Positions 1 to 7,188 of a stretch of 16,566 nucleotides of DNA are shown here, one piece after another. This DNA comes from an uncultured Verrucomicrobiota bacterium (GTDB taxonomy: Bacteria; Verrucomicrobiota; Verrucomicrobiia; Chthoniobacterales; SZAS-18). Within the stretch, counting starts at the first letter, position 1. Each line of letters starts with the position of its first letter. Below the pieces are notes generated by a model, which worked only from the letters and a program-made list of their open reading frames with translations, made no database searches and had not been told where the DNA came from. The translations under genes were made by a program, and so were the position numbers. The DNA is taken from contig CALMVM010000211.1 of NCBI GenBank assembly GCA_937873255.1, positions 1 through 16,566 of the forward strand, in the 5' to 3' direction.

Positions 1-2
1 AT

Positions 3-1172
3 ATCCCGATCTCCAACTGCCTCAACAGCGGCCTGCGGCAGATGTACGTGCTCACGCAGTTCAACACGATGAGCCTGCACCAGCACATCGCGGCCAGCTA
101 CAAGTTCGACAACCTCTCGACGCGCCGCTCGTTCGTGGAAATCCTCGCCGCCCAGCAGACGCAGGAAAACGGCGAGTGGTATCAGGGCACCGCCGACGCC
201 GTGCGCCAGAACCTGCGCTATTTCCTGGAGCATCCCGCGCAGTATTTCGTCATCCTCAGCGGTGACCAACTCTACCAGATGGACTACCGCGACCTGTTGC
301 GGCAGCACGTCGAGAGCAAGGCGGACATCACCCTCGGCACGGTGCCGGTGGCGCGCAAGGAGGCCAGCGAGTTCGGCATCATGCACAGCCATCCCGACCG
401 GCGGATTTTCCGTTTCCAGGAAAAACCGAAGGACCCGGCGATGCTCGACGACCTGCGGATTCCCGCGTCGCTGCTCGCCGAGATGGACCGCAAGCCCGAC
501 GAGGAATTGTTCCAGGCCAGCATGGGCATCTACGTGTTCAACCGGCAGGTGCTCATCGACTCGCTGAACAACGACCACGCCGATTTCGGCAAGCACATCA
601 TCCCCGAGGCCATCGAGAAGCGGCGGGTCCACGCGTACATCTTCCAGAGGTATTGGGAGGACATCGGTACGATCCGGGCGTTCTTCGAGGCCAACCTCGC
701 GTTGACGGACATCGTGCCGCCGTACAGTTTCTTCGACCGCGAAGCGCCGATCTACACGCGCGCGCGGTTTTTGCCGGCGAGCAAGATCAACGCGGTGACG
801 ATCCGCAACGCCGTGATCTCGGACGGCTGCATCATCTCCGACGCGCGGCTGGACCGTTGCGTGATCGGGGTGCGCAGCGTGGTCAACAGCGGCGCGGAAC
901 TGCGAGACACGGTGCTCATGGGCGCGGATTATTACGAGGGCGACCCACGCGGGCTCTCGCTCGGGTTGGCCGAAGATGCGCCGCCCATCGGCATCGGGCG
1001 CAACTGCGTCATCAAGCGGGCGATCATCGATAAAAACGCGCGCATCGGCGACGGCGCGGTCATCACGCCGGAGGGCAAGCCGGACCACTACGACAGCGAG
1101 AATTTCTATATCCGTGACGGCATCGTGGTCGTGCCGAAAAACGCCGTGATCCCGGCGGGGAGCTGGGTGTAA
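3..1172 (+). CDS. glgC: Glucose-1-phosphate adenylyltransferase (ADP-glucose pyrophosphorylase), 5' end missing
   Basis: It makes ADP-glucose from glucose-1-phosphate and ATP, the committed step of bacterial glycogen synthesis, in the cytoplasm. The frame is already open at base 3 (residues IPISNCLNSGLRQMYVLTQFN), so the gene starts before the window. The N-terminal GGGxGTRL nucleotide loop, probably about 40 residues, is missing; the ATG at 42 is internal. Visible family motifs in order are the catalytic loop LSGDQLYQMDY, the sugar-phosphate-binding FQEKPKD, ASMGIYVFN, and YWEDIGTIRAFFEANLAL. A C-terminal left-handed beta-helix follows (repeats such as INAVTIRNAVISDG and IGIGRNCVIKRAIIDKNARI). 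The sequence style matches the plant/cyanobacterial branch rather than the enterobacterial one. The stop TAA shares its last A with the ATG of the next gene, so the two are probably translated together. Confidence 0.96.
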   Translation: MPISNCLNSGLRQMYVLTQFNTMSLHQHIAASYKFDNLSTRRSFVEILAAQQTQENGEWYQGTADAVRQNLRYFLEHPAQYFVILSGDQLYQMDYRDLLRQHVESKADITLGTVPVARKEASEFGIMHSHPDRRIFRFQEKPKDPAMLDDLRIPASLLAEMDRKPDEELFQASMGIYVFNRQVLIDSLNNDHADFGKHIIPEAIEKRRVHAYIFQRYWEDIGTIRAFFEANLALTDIVPPYSFFDREAPIYTRARFLPASKINAVTIRNAVISDGCIISDARLDRCVIGVRSVVNSGAELRDTVLMGADYYEGDPRGLSLGLAEDAPPIGIGRNCVIKRAIIDKNARIGDGAVITPEGKPDHYDSENFYIRDGIVVVPKNAVIPAGSWV

Positions 1173-1876
1173 TGCCACCGGCGGACCTGGTGCTCGTGCT
1201 GTTCGATGTGGACGGGACTTTGACCGGGTCGTTCGACCTGGACTCGGCGACATATCTCGACGCTCTGCGCGAGACGTTCGGTTTTGACGGCGTGTCTGAT
1301 GATTGGTCGAGCTATCGCCACGTGACGGACGCGGGGATATTAGCGGAAGTTTGCGAAATGAAATGGGGACGCGCACCGGACGCGGGCGAGGCAGTGCGTT
1401 TTGAGGATTGTTACCTGAGCCTGCTGAAGGCGCGCCTGGAAGCGGTGGGCGGATTGAAAGAAATCGCCGGTGCCGGCGAAATCCTGCGGCTCGTCGGAGC
1501 GAAGGAACGCTATCGAATTGCTTACGCGACCGGCGCCTGGAAACGGGCGGCTCTTTGCAAACTCGAATCCGCCGGGTTGCCCACGTTTGTCCCGGCGGAG
1601 TTCTCCGACGACGCCCTTTCGCGCGAGGAAATCTGCACGCTCGCCCAGCGCCTCGCCGCGCAAAGGTACGGCGAGACGTTTGCGCGGGTGGTCAGCGTCG
1701 GGGACGGCGTGTGGGACGTGCGCACGGCGAGCCGACTCGGGTATGGGTTTGTCGGCATCGCGCGCGACGCCGGGGCCGTGAAGCTGCGCGATGCCGGAGC
1801 GGTCGAGGTGCTGCCCGACTTCCGCGATCCGGGGGCGTTTTTCGATGCGGTTGAACGTGAAGCTCGGCGATCGTGA
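1172..1876 (+). CDS. HAD-superfamily phosphatase
   Basis: A 234-residue cytoplasmic HAD hydrolase, probably a small-molecule phosphatase. Motif I is FDVDGT (nucleophile D12, acid/base D14), motif II is the T120-G121 pair in YATGAW, a candidate motif III lysine lies at K124-K130, and motif IV is GDGVWD at residues 177-182. Residues 20-100 form a helical cap, which places it in the beta-phosphoglucomutase/phosphoglycolate phosphatase-like group. The start is the ATG of a TAATG overlap with glgC, which sets the start and implies translational coupling. The substrate cannot be read from the sequence. The coupling suggests a sugar phosphate or a housekeeping role beside glycogen synthesis, but that is inference. 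It ends at a TGA, followed by a hairpin-rich repeat region. Confidence 0.9.
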   Translation: MPPADLVLVLFDVDGTLTGSFDLDSATYLDALRETFGFDGVSDDWSSYRHVTDAGILAEVCEMKWGRAPDAGEAVRFEDCYLSLLKARLEAVGGLKEIAGAGEILRLVGAKERYRIAYATGAWKRAALCKLESAGLPTFVPAEFSDDALSREEICTLAQRLAAQRYGETFARVVSVGDGVWDVRTASRLGYGFVGIARDAGAVKLRDAGAVEVLPDFRDPGAFFDAVEREARRS

Positions 1877-1895
1877 CCGGGTTGGGCTCCGGGCA

Positions 1896-2036
1896 GGCGG
1901 CGCAGCCGCCGGTCGTCAACAAGGGTAGGGATGGCTCTCCGAGCCGTCCGTAGAATTTTCCGGGGCGCGCATCGTGCGCTCATTGCACATCCAAGCCAAT
2001 CTACGGACGGCTCGGAGAGCCATCAGGACCTTTGTT
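1896..2036. repeat. REP/BIME-like palindromic repeat element between convergent genes
   Basis: It fills most of the gap between the HAD gene (plus) and metG (minus). A first hairpin, GGCGGC-GCA-GCCGCC, lies at 1896-1910, followed by GGTCGTCAA at 1911-1919. Bases 1931-1954 and 2000-2023 form a perfect 24-bp inverted repeat, and 1930/2024 add one more pair. Similarity continues imperfectly outwards to about 1918 and 2036, ending at the metG stop codon. Each arm is itself a near-palindrome (GATGGCTC-TCC-GAGCCGTC), so two REP-like units face each other in the BIME arrangement. The 45-bp centre contains a small GCGCA-TCG-TGCGC hairpin at 1967-1979. The element probably also terminates both converging transcripts; a short ATTTT follows the left arm on the plus strand. 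Related copies occur at 14548-14600 and 9088-9111. Confidence 0.75.
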
Positions 2037-3690
2037 ACGAAGCTGCCACCAGCTTCGTCTCGATGCGCGGAAACAACGGCGTCGGCGCATTGATGACGTG
2101 CCCGTCGGGCAGACCGCCCCATTGCGCTTCGTCCAAACGGAAACGCCGGTCATCACCCGCGAGATCGGTCTTCCAATTCAATTGGTCGAAAATCCCGTGT
2201 GCCGCCTTCGGCACCACCGGCGAAACGAGGATCGCCAGGATGCGCAACGACTCCGCGAGCCGGTACAGCACGGCGTCGAGTTCACCGGCCCGCGCGGGGT
2301 CCTTGGCGAGTTTCCACGGCGCGGCGGTGTCCACGAGTTGGTTGCACAGGACGGCGAGTTGCGCGGCGCGTCCGAGCGCCCCCTGCACCCGCGCGGCGTC
2401 CATGTCCGCGGCGTAAGCATCGATGATCGCCAGTCCCTCCAACGGCGGCGCGGACCGCAACACGCCATCGCGGTATTTGCGCGCCATGTTCAACGAGCGG
2501 TTGAGCAGGTTGCCCACGCTGTTGGCGAGGTCAGCGTTGTAGCGGCCGACGAGCCGCGCCTCGGTGTAGTCCGCATCCCGACCCGTGGCCGCCTCGGCCA
2601 TGAGGAAGTAACGAACCGCCTCCGCTCCGTAGCGGTCCGCGGGATCATTGGGATCAATGATGTTACCCAGGCTCTTGCTCATCTTCTCGCCGTCCACCGT
2701 CCACCAACCGTGGACGAGCAACGTCGGGATTTCGTCGTCCGGATACCCGAGCGCCTTTAGCATGACCGGCCAATAAACCCCGTGCGCCGGGATCATGATG
2801 TCCTTGCCGATGACGTGCAGCGCCGACCGCCACCACTGCGGGAATGTCGGTGCGTCAGGCGCATTTCCCTCTTCGCTTTCGCCAAAGCTCGGATCGTGGC
2901 CGGGCACGAAGCTGAGGTAATTCAGGAGCGCGTCGAACCAGACGTAAGTGACGAAACCCGCTCCGAAATCTTCCGGAAACGGAATCCCCCATTGCAGCCG
3001 CGACGCCGGACGCGAGATGCAAAGATCGCCTTCGAGTTTTTCGACCGCGTTGCGCAACTCGGCGACGCGGAAGTCGGGCACGACGAACGGTTTGCCTTGT
3101 GCGCCGCGCCGGTCGATGAAATCGAGCAACCATTGTTTCGGATCGAAGCCCGGCGCACCCGTCGCGCGGTCTTGCGTGAGCCGGAAGTAGAAATTTTCTT
3201 CCTCGCGTTCCTCGACCGGCTGCCACTCGGGGCCGAACTCACCCTGGGCGTTGCGTTCTTTGTCCGTAAGGAATTGTTCCTGCCGCACGCTGTAAAAACC
3301 GCGCTGCGTTTTTTTGTAAAGCCAGCGGCTCTCGCCGGTCGCCGGGTCCTTGTCGTCCCAGAGGATCTGCAAATTCTCGCGCACGTTTTTTTTGTGCAAT
3401 TCGTCGGTCGTCGCCGCCCAATCGTCGTAGCGCACGTCGAGCTTTTTCCACAGCGTGAGGAATTTCTCCGTGATCCCGTCCACGAACTGCTGCGGGGCCA
3501 TCCCGGCCTTCGCGGCGGACTGCTGGACTTTTTGTCCGTGCTGATCAACGCCGGTGAGGAAGAAAACTTCCTCGCCCTTGAGACGGCGGTAGCGCGCGAG
3601 AACATCGGCCAACACCTTTTCGTACGCGTGCCCGAGGTGCGGCGCGCCGTTGGTGTAATCGATGGCGGTGGTGATGAAGAACTTGCTCAC
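2035..3690 (-). CDS. metG: Methionyl-tRNA synthetase
   Basis: It charges tRNA(Met) with methionine in the cytoplasm (class I synthetase). From the GTG at 3690 the protein begins SKFFITTAIDYTNGAPHLGHA, placing the HIGH-type motif HLGH where the family has it. The KMSKS motif (VDGEKMSKSLGN) and the anticodon-binding helical domain (ADLANSVGNLLNRSLNMA onward) follow. An alternative TTG at 3714, 3 bases after the upstream stop, would add eight residues; neither start has a convincing ribosome-binding site. At about 551 residues it lacks the C-terminal EMAP-II-like tRNA-binding domain seen in many MetG proteins. The connective-peptide stretch that carries zinc-knuckle cysteines in other MetG types (here GFYSVRQEQFLTDKERN) has no cysteines. 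It is the last gene of a minus-strand unit with the chaperone and TPR genes. Confidence 0.95.
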   Translation of the reverse strand: MSKFFITTAIDYTNGAPHLGHAYEKVLADVLARYRRLKGEEVFFLTGVDQHGQKVQQSAAKAGMAPQQFVDGITEKFLTLWKKLDVRYDDWAATTDELHKKNVRENLQILWDDKDPATGESRWLYKKTQRGFYSVRQEQFLTDKERNAQGEFGPEWQPVEEREEENFYFRLTQDRATGAPGFDPKQWLLDFIDRRGAQGKPFVVPDFRVAELRNAVEKLEGDLCISRPASRLQWGIPFPEDFGAGFVTYVWFDALLNYLSFVPGHDPSFGESEEGNAPDAPTFPQWWRSALHVIGKDIMIPAHGVYWPVMLKALGYPDDEIPTLLVHGWWTVDGEKMSKSLGNIIDPNDPADRYGAEAVRYFLMAEAATGRDADYTEARLVGRYNADLANSVGNLLNRSLNMARKYRDGVLRSAPPLEGLAIIDAYAADMDAARVQGALGRAAQLAVLCNQLVDTAAPWKLAKDPARAGELDAVLYRLAESLRILAILVSPVVPKAAHGIFDQLNWKTDLAGDDRRFRLDEAQWGGLPDGHVINAPTPLFPRIETKLVAAS

Positions 3691-3717
3691 GGTCGGATGG
3701 ACAACATCCGCCAAGGC

Positions 3718-4227
3718 TCACTTCGCTTCAAGCGGGGACTGGTTCCCCATGTCGAAGATCGCTTTCCACGCGCCGTCCGTTCGCTTCCAGATGCTCGTGT
3801 AATATCCGCGAGCGACGACTTCGCCCGACTTTTTCTGGAGTTCCCATTTTCCGAAGGTGTATCCGAAGTCGCCGGTTTGCGCCGTTTCGGCACGGTGCGG
3901 TGCCCAGACGAACACCAGGCCCATGTCGTCGAGCTGGCGCAACCGGGCGAGGATCGCAGCCTTGTCGGCGGGGTGGGACGTGTCGGCAAAAGCCTCCAGT
4001 GCATTGTCCGCGAGATAGACGCCGAATGCCTTTGCGGCCCCCTCCGCCGCCGACAACCGGCTGAATTCGATGTCCACCTGCGCGAGAGCCTCCGCGCTCG
4101 GACCGAGGAGTTGCGGAGCTCCCACGGCCGGGGGCGCGGCCGGCAACTCTCCCGCGATCATGCCGACGAACGCCGCGGCAACAACGATGACGGCGGTCCA
4201 TCGCCGGAAAGATCGGGCGGTTTTCAT
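3718..4227 (-). CDS. Secreted SnoaL/DUF4440-like protein
   Basis: A 169-residue exported protein of unknown function. Residues 1-30 are a signal peptide (basic MKTARSFRRW, then a hydrophobic VIVVAAAFVGMIAG core, then small residues). The rest resembles the NTF2-like SnoaL/DUF4440 fold. It has a conserved helix EFSRLSAAEGAAKAFGVYL, then a region on functional-assay variables (DADF-like phrases replaced by GDFGYTFGKWEL), then the characteristic ending GYYTSIWKRTDGAWKAIFDMGN. Such domains bind small molecules or are catalytically inert; the role here is unknown. The start is fixed by an ATGA overlap with the upstream TPR gene (4224-4227), which implies coupled translation; longer upstream starts would lose the signal peptide. 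The metG start follows closely. Confidence 0.82.
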   Translation of the reverse strand: MKTARSFRRWTAVIVVAAAFVGMIAGELPAAPPAVGAPQLLGPSAEALAQVDIEFSRLSAAEGAAKAFGVYLADNALEAFADTSHPADKAAILARLRQLDDMGLVFVWAPHRAETAQTGDFGYTFGKWELQKKSGEVVARGYYTSIWKRTDGAWKAIFDMGNQSPLEAK

Positions 4228-4586
4228 TTGATGAGTTCGTCCAGCGGTCGGCTGCCGTCTTCCTTCACGACCTTGCCACCCCATGAAAGAATGCGCGCCT
4301 TCGCCCCGGCGGCCTCGGCTTCCTTGATCTGGTCGTTGCGCACGTAAAACAGCGACAGGCTCGACCAGCCCAGTTGATCGTTGGGCCGCAACTCGACCGC
4401 CCGCTCGCCCGCCGCAATCGCCTCGGGGTAGCGGCCGAGTTTCATCAATGCCATGCCCAGCGCGTGCCAGCCGTCGAAGAACTGCGGGTCGGCCTCGACG
4501 CATTCGCGGTACTTGTCGACCGCTTCGTCCAACTCCCCCAGCGCCAGGTGCCCGTGGCCGTCGTCGAACGTTTCTTCCAGGTCCAT
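4224..4586 (-). CDS. Small tetratricopeptide-repeat protein
   Basis: A 120-residue cytoplasmic protein made almost entirely of about three TPR units. These are GHGHLALGELDEAVDKYREC..DP, ALGMALMKLGRYPEAIAAGERAVEL.P and SLSLFYVRNDQIKEAEAAGAKA, each with the usual small-large-aromatic-proline spacing. TPRs mediate protein-protein contacts; no catalytic motif is present. The ATG at 4586 is chosen because the protein then starts directly with the first repeat (MDLEETFDDGH). A longer frame reaching 4667 would run into the coding region of the upstream chaperone gene and gives a low-complexity N-terminus. It starts 20 bases after the chaperone stop and overlaps the next gene by four bases, so all are likely one transcript. 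Confidence 0.85.
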   Translation of the reverse strand: MDLEETFDDGHGHLALGELDEAVDKYRECVEADPQFFDGWHALGMALMKLGRYPEAIAAGERAVELRPNDQLGWSSLSLFYVRNDQIKEAEAAGAKARILSWGGKVVKEDGSRPLDELIK

Positions 4587-4606
4587 CCGGGCGATGTTTT
4601 TGCGTC

Positions 4607-6121
4607 TCAGCTCCGCAGTTGGACGGTCATCTTCGCGTCGGCGGCCTGCCGGCTCGAACGCAGCCATTCCTCGAACACCGCCTGCACCTTCCGTCGGCGC
4701 AGCATCGACATCAACGCCCCCTTGGTCTTGTCGAACGCCGCCTCGTCGATGCCCGAGCGTCCGCGCAGGAAAACCAGTTCCCCGCCGTCGGCCGAGGGCA
4801 GGAATTTACTCAGCTCGCCCGTCGCCAGCTCGGTGCTCGCGCGGACGACCTCGAAGTTGTCCGGGGGTGGTTCGCTCAGGGCGAAACCCGGCAGGTCCTG
4901 CACGGTCTGCCCGGCGTCCTTCGCGGCGTCGGCGAAACTCTTGCCGGCCTTCATCGACTCGGCGATCTTCGCGCGGACTTCCTCGGCCCTAGCGGAGAGC
5001 GCGGCCTTGGCGCGTTCGTCCTTCAGGGCGGCCACGATCTTCGGACGTGCCTCGTCGAGAGTCAGCGGCCGGGAGGGCGTCATGCCGCTGAGGTGCAGCA
5101 CGTAGAACGAGTCGGTCGCCTGCAACGGCGAACGCAACGGCACGTCGCTGTCGGGGTTTTGCGCGCTGAGCTTGTACGCCGACGCCGCGAAGCCGTTGAT
5201 CGACGCTTCCGCCAGCCCGGCGGTGTCCTGCTGCTCGAACTCGACCGTTTCCTTCACCGGCAGGTTCGCGGCCTTCGCCACGTCGGCGAATTCCTGCTTG
5301 CCCTTGGCGTCGTTGAGTTTTTCGAGGAACGCCACCGCCTGGTTGCTCAGGGTTTGGAGCGCGTCCCTGCGTTCGGGGCCGGCCAGTTTCTTCTGCGCGT
5401 CGTCGAGGCCGAAGCGCACGTACTGCACCTTGCGGCGTTCGGGCTTCTCGTATTGGTCACGCTGCGCGTCGAAGGTTTTCTTGATGTCGTCCTCGGAAGG
5501 ATCGATCCCCGCGAGGAAGTCCGCGTTCTTGAAATGGATCACGCTGGTCTCGACGCGCGAGTTTTCCAGTTCGTAACGGGTCCGGACTTCCGCCGGCGTG
5601 ACGACCACCGTGGAATCGATGATCTGGCGCAGCTTGGCGAACTGGAGGTCGCGCCGGACCAGATCGATCACCTGTCCCTCCGTGAACCCGCGCGGGTTGA
5701 GCGAGTTGGCGACGAACGCGTCCTTCACCGATTCGTCGAAGCTGCCGTTCGGCCCCTTGAACACCGGCAGATTTTGCGCGGCCTCGTTGGCGGCGTCGTC
5801 GGTGGGCAGGATGCCGTAGGCCTCGGCTTGGTGCTGCATCACGTATTGGTCGACCAGGGCGTCGTTGAGCGATTTCTGCTGGACCAACTCGGGGGCGGCG
5901 ACGTGCGAGAGACCGAGATCGACGGCGGTGCGCAACTGGCGTTCGGCGCGCTGGATTTCGGTGATCGTGACGTTGCGTCCGTAGATCGTGCCCGCGCGGT
6001 CGCCGCCGAGGCGTTCGACGCGGGTGTTGTTGCCGAAGTAGTAGAGGAACGAGATCAGGACCAGCACGGAGACAACGATCATCAGCCAGCGCTGGTTCGA
6101 GCGCATGAGGTTCACCATCAT
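4607..6121 (-). CDS. Membrane-anchored PpiD/SurA-like periplasmic chaperone (peptidyl-prolyl isomerase family)
   Basis: A 504-residue protein with a single N-terminal membrane anchor (residues 12-29, LMIVVSVLVLISFLYYFG) and a long soluble part expected in the periplasm. The soluble part has a SurA_N-type helical region with the typical phrase GRNVTITEIQRAERQLR, a central lobe (about residues 190-340) and a C-terminal helical lobe of charged repeats (LDEARPKIVAALKDERAKAALSARAEEV). This is the PpiD plan: chaperone for newly exported proteins with an inserted parvulin domain. I cannot see convincing parvulin active-site residues, so it may be a chaperone without isomerase activity. Two ATGs are adjacent at 6121 and 6118. 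A TAAAGT hexamer ends 6 bases before the start, compatible with a leaderless mRNA. It heads the minus-strand unit ending in metG. Confidence 0.83.
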   Translation of the reverse strand: MMVNLMRSNQRWLMIVVSVLVLISFLYYFGNNTRVERLGGDRAGTIYGRNVTITEIQRAERQLRTAVDLGLSHVAAPELVQQKSLNDALVDQYVMQHQAEAYGILPTDDAANEAAQNLPVFKGPNGSFDESVKDAFVANSLNPRGFTEGQVIDLVRRDLQFAKLRQIIDSTVVVTPAEVRTRYELENSRVETSVIHFKNADFLAGIDPSEDDIKKTFDAQRDQYEKPERRKVQYVRFGLDDAQKKLAGPERRDALQTLSNQAVAFLEKLNDAKGKQEFADVAKAANLPVKETVEFEQQDTAGLAEASINGFAASAYKLSAQNPDSDVPLRSPLQATDSFYVLHLSGMTPSRPLTLDEARPKIVAALKDERAKAALSARAEEVRAKIAESMKAGKSFADAAKDAGQTVQDLPGFALSEPPPDNFEVVRASTELATGELSKFLPSADGGELVFLRGRSGIDEAAFDKTKGALMSMLRRRKVQAVFEEWLRSSRQAADAKMTVQLRS

Positions 6122-6313
6122 GGGCGCACTTTAGAGGCGGTCGGGCGGTTTTCCAGCGGAAAGGATGTGGGATGTGAGATATGAGATGGCAAAAACCAGA
6201 AGCCAAAGTGAGGGACGGGGGCGATGGATTCGGCGTTTTCCTCGCATCCCATATCCCGCATTCCTTTCCGCGTTGCATTTCCTCACGACAAATCTAGACT
6301 GTTGCCCTCGCAA
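6122..6313. promoter_or_regulatory. Divergent intergenic region with mirrored CATCCCATATCC-type leader repeats
   Basis: This 192-base gap separates the divergent chaperone (minus) and exported TPR gene (plus) and must hold the promoters of both. Towards the chaperone gene, a low-complexity stretch at 6163-6189 reads CATCTCATATCTCACATCCC on the sense strand. Towards the TPR gene, 6243-6264 reads CGCATCCCATATCCCGCAT on its sense strand. The two face away from each other. A possible plus-strand promoter is TTGCAT (6273-6278), a 16-base spacer and TAGACT (6295-6300), 13 bases before the ATG. A candidate minus-strand -10, TAAAGT, occupies 6133-6128. No ribosome-binding site is seen for either gene. 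Promoter calls are weak because verrucomicrobial promoters are poorly defined; the repeats are directly visible. Confidence 0.4.
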
Positions 6314-7087
6314 ATGGTTTACCCCCGAACCTCTCTCCGGCTGGCGCTTACCGCCCTGCTTTGTCTGTGCGCAGCCACGTCGGCCCACGCGCAGGGAACC
6401 TCCGACAAGATTTTCCTCAAGGGCAACCCCACCCCGGACGTCGGCCAGATCACCGGCGTGCAGGGCGACACGATCCTCTTGAATATTCCCGGCGGATCGA
6501 CTTCCCGAGCGCTCGCGCTGGTCGATCACGTCGAGGCCCCCGCCCCTCCGACCTACGCGTCCGGGATCGCCGCTTACAACGTCGGCAACTACGATAAGGC
6601 ACTCGCCGACCTGCGCGGAATCGGCGAAAAGTTCCGTGGACTACCGGTCGATTGGGCGCAGCAAACCCTCGCCGCCCTCGGCAACATCTACCTCGAAAAG
6701 AACGACATCGCCAAGGCCGAGGCGGCGTTCGCCGATTTCCGCAAATACTATCCCAAGGCCCCCGGCAACGGGCTCCAATTCAACGTCGCGCAGGCCCGCA
6801 TCGCCTTCGCCAAAAACAACGCCGTCGCCGCCAAGCAGCAACTCGACGCCATCATCCAGGCCGCGCTCAAGGCCCCGGCGGAGGTCAACCGCACCGACGG
6901 GGCGGCCTACGCGCAGGCGTTCTACCTGATGGCCCGGCTCCAGGAACGCGAATCTAATTTCCAGGGCGCGCTGGAGAACTATCTGCGCGTGGTCACCCTC
7001 TTTTATCAGGACCCGGCCGTCGCCGCCAACGCGCAAAAGAGCGCGGACGCCCTGCGCGCGGCCCACAAGGACGTTTCGGTGCCGTGA
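6314..7087 (+). CDS. Exported TPR-like protein of the ExbB/ExbD cluster
   Basis: A 257-residue protein with a clear signal peptide (MVYPRTSLRLALTALLCLCAATSAHA, predicted cut after AHA at residue 26), so it acts in the periplasm. A short beta-rich segment (GQITGVQGDTILLNI) precedes TPR-like helical pairs: YASGIAAYNVGNYDKALADL, AQQTLAALGNIYLEKNDIAKAEAAF, NVAQARIAFAKNNAVAAKQQLDA, and QAFYLMARLQERESNFQGAL. The arrangement recalls CpoB/YbgF-type periplasmic helpers of Tol systems, but without sequence proof. It lies directly before exbB, so a partner or substrate-handling role for the channel is reasonable. The ATG at 6314 is chosen because it starts the signal peptide; an earlier ATG at 6224 would add a non-hydrophobic 30 residues translated from the leader repeats. 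Confidence 0.85.
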   Translation: MVYPRTSLRLALTALLCLCAATSAHAQGTSDKIFLKGNPTPDVGQITGVQGDTILLNIPGGSTSRALALVDHVEAPAPPTYASGIAAYNVGNYDKALADLRGIGEKFRGLPVDWAQQTLAALGNIYLEKNDIAKAEAAFADFRKYYPKAPGNGLQFNVAQARIAFAKNNAVAAKQQLDAIIQAALKAPAEVNRTDGAAYAQAFYLMARLQERESNFQGALENYLRVVTLFYQDPAVAANAQKSADALRAAHKDVSVP

Positions 7088-7188
7088 AATCCTTGAACTC
7101 GCGTGCTTTTGACCTCAGAATCCGCGTATCTCCTACGCCCGAGGGCATTTCCTTGATCATACTGTAACATTTTCCTGTATCCTCCCCC
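7088..7188 (+). promoter_or_regulatory. Leader/promoter region of exbB
   Basis: This 101-base gap between the TPR gene and exbB is relatively A/T-rich. It contains TTGATC (7153-7158) and TATCCT (7178-7183), with a long 19-base spacer and the -10-like hexamer only five bases before the ATG at 7189. If used, transcription would begin at or next to the start codon. TATCTCCTA at 7127-7135 matches the repeat ahead of rplT. No Shine-Dalgarno sequence is present; the bases just before the ATG are CCTCCCCC. Whether exbB has its own promoter or is read from the TPR gene is not decided by the sequence. Confidence 0.3.

Noticed and set aside
1918..2036. Insertion sequence or MITE ends
   Set aside because: No transposase, no clear flanking target duplication, and each arm is itself palindromic, which fits a REP/BIME better.
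2782..4347. Plus-strand open frame of 521 codons opposite metG
   Set aside because: The minus strand encodes clear HLGH and KMSKS motifs; the plus product has no recognisable domain.
4228..4503. Longer start (4503) for the SnoaL/DUF4440-like protein
   Set aside because: It overlaps the TPR gene in another frame, yields an Arg/Gly-rich N-terminus and hides the signal peptide; the ATGA overlap gives a better start.
4448..6184. Plus-strand open frame of 578 codons opposite the chaperone gene
   Set aside because: The composition is typical of antisense reading of a GC-rich gene (R, V, E, L, H rich), and the opposite strand has a membrane anchor and recognised chaperone layout.
6224..6313. Longer start for the exported TPR protein at 6224
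   Set aside because: It would translate the leader repeats and put 30 residues before a good signal peptide.
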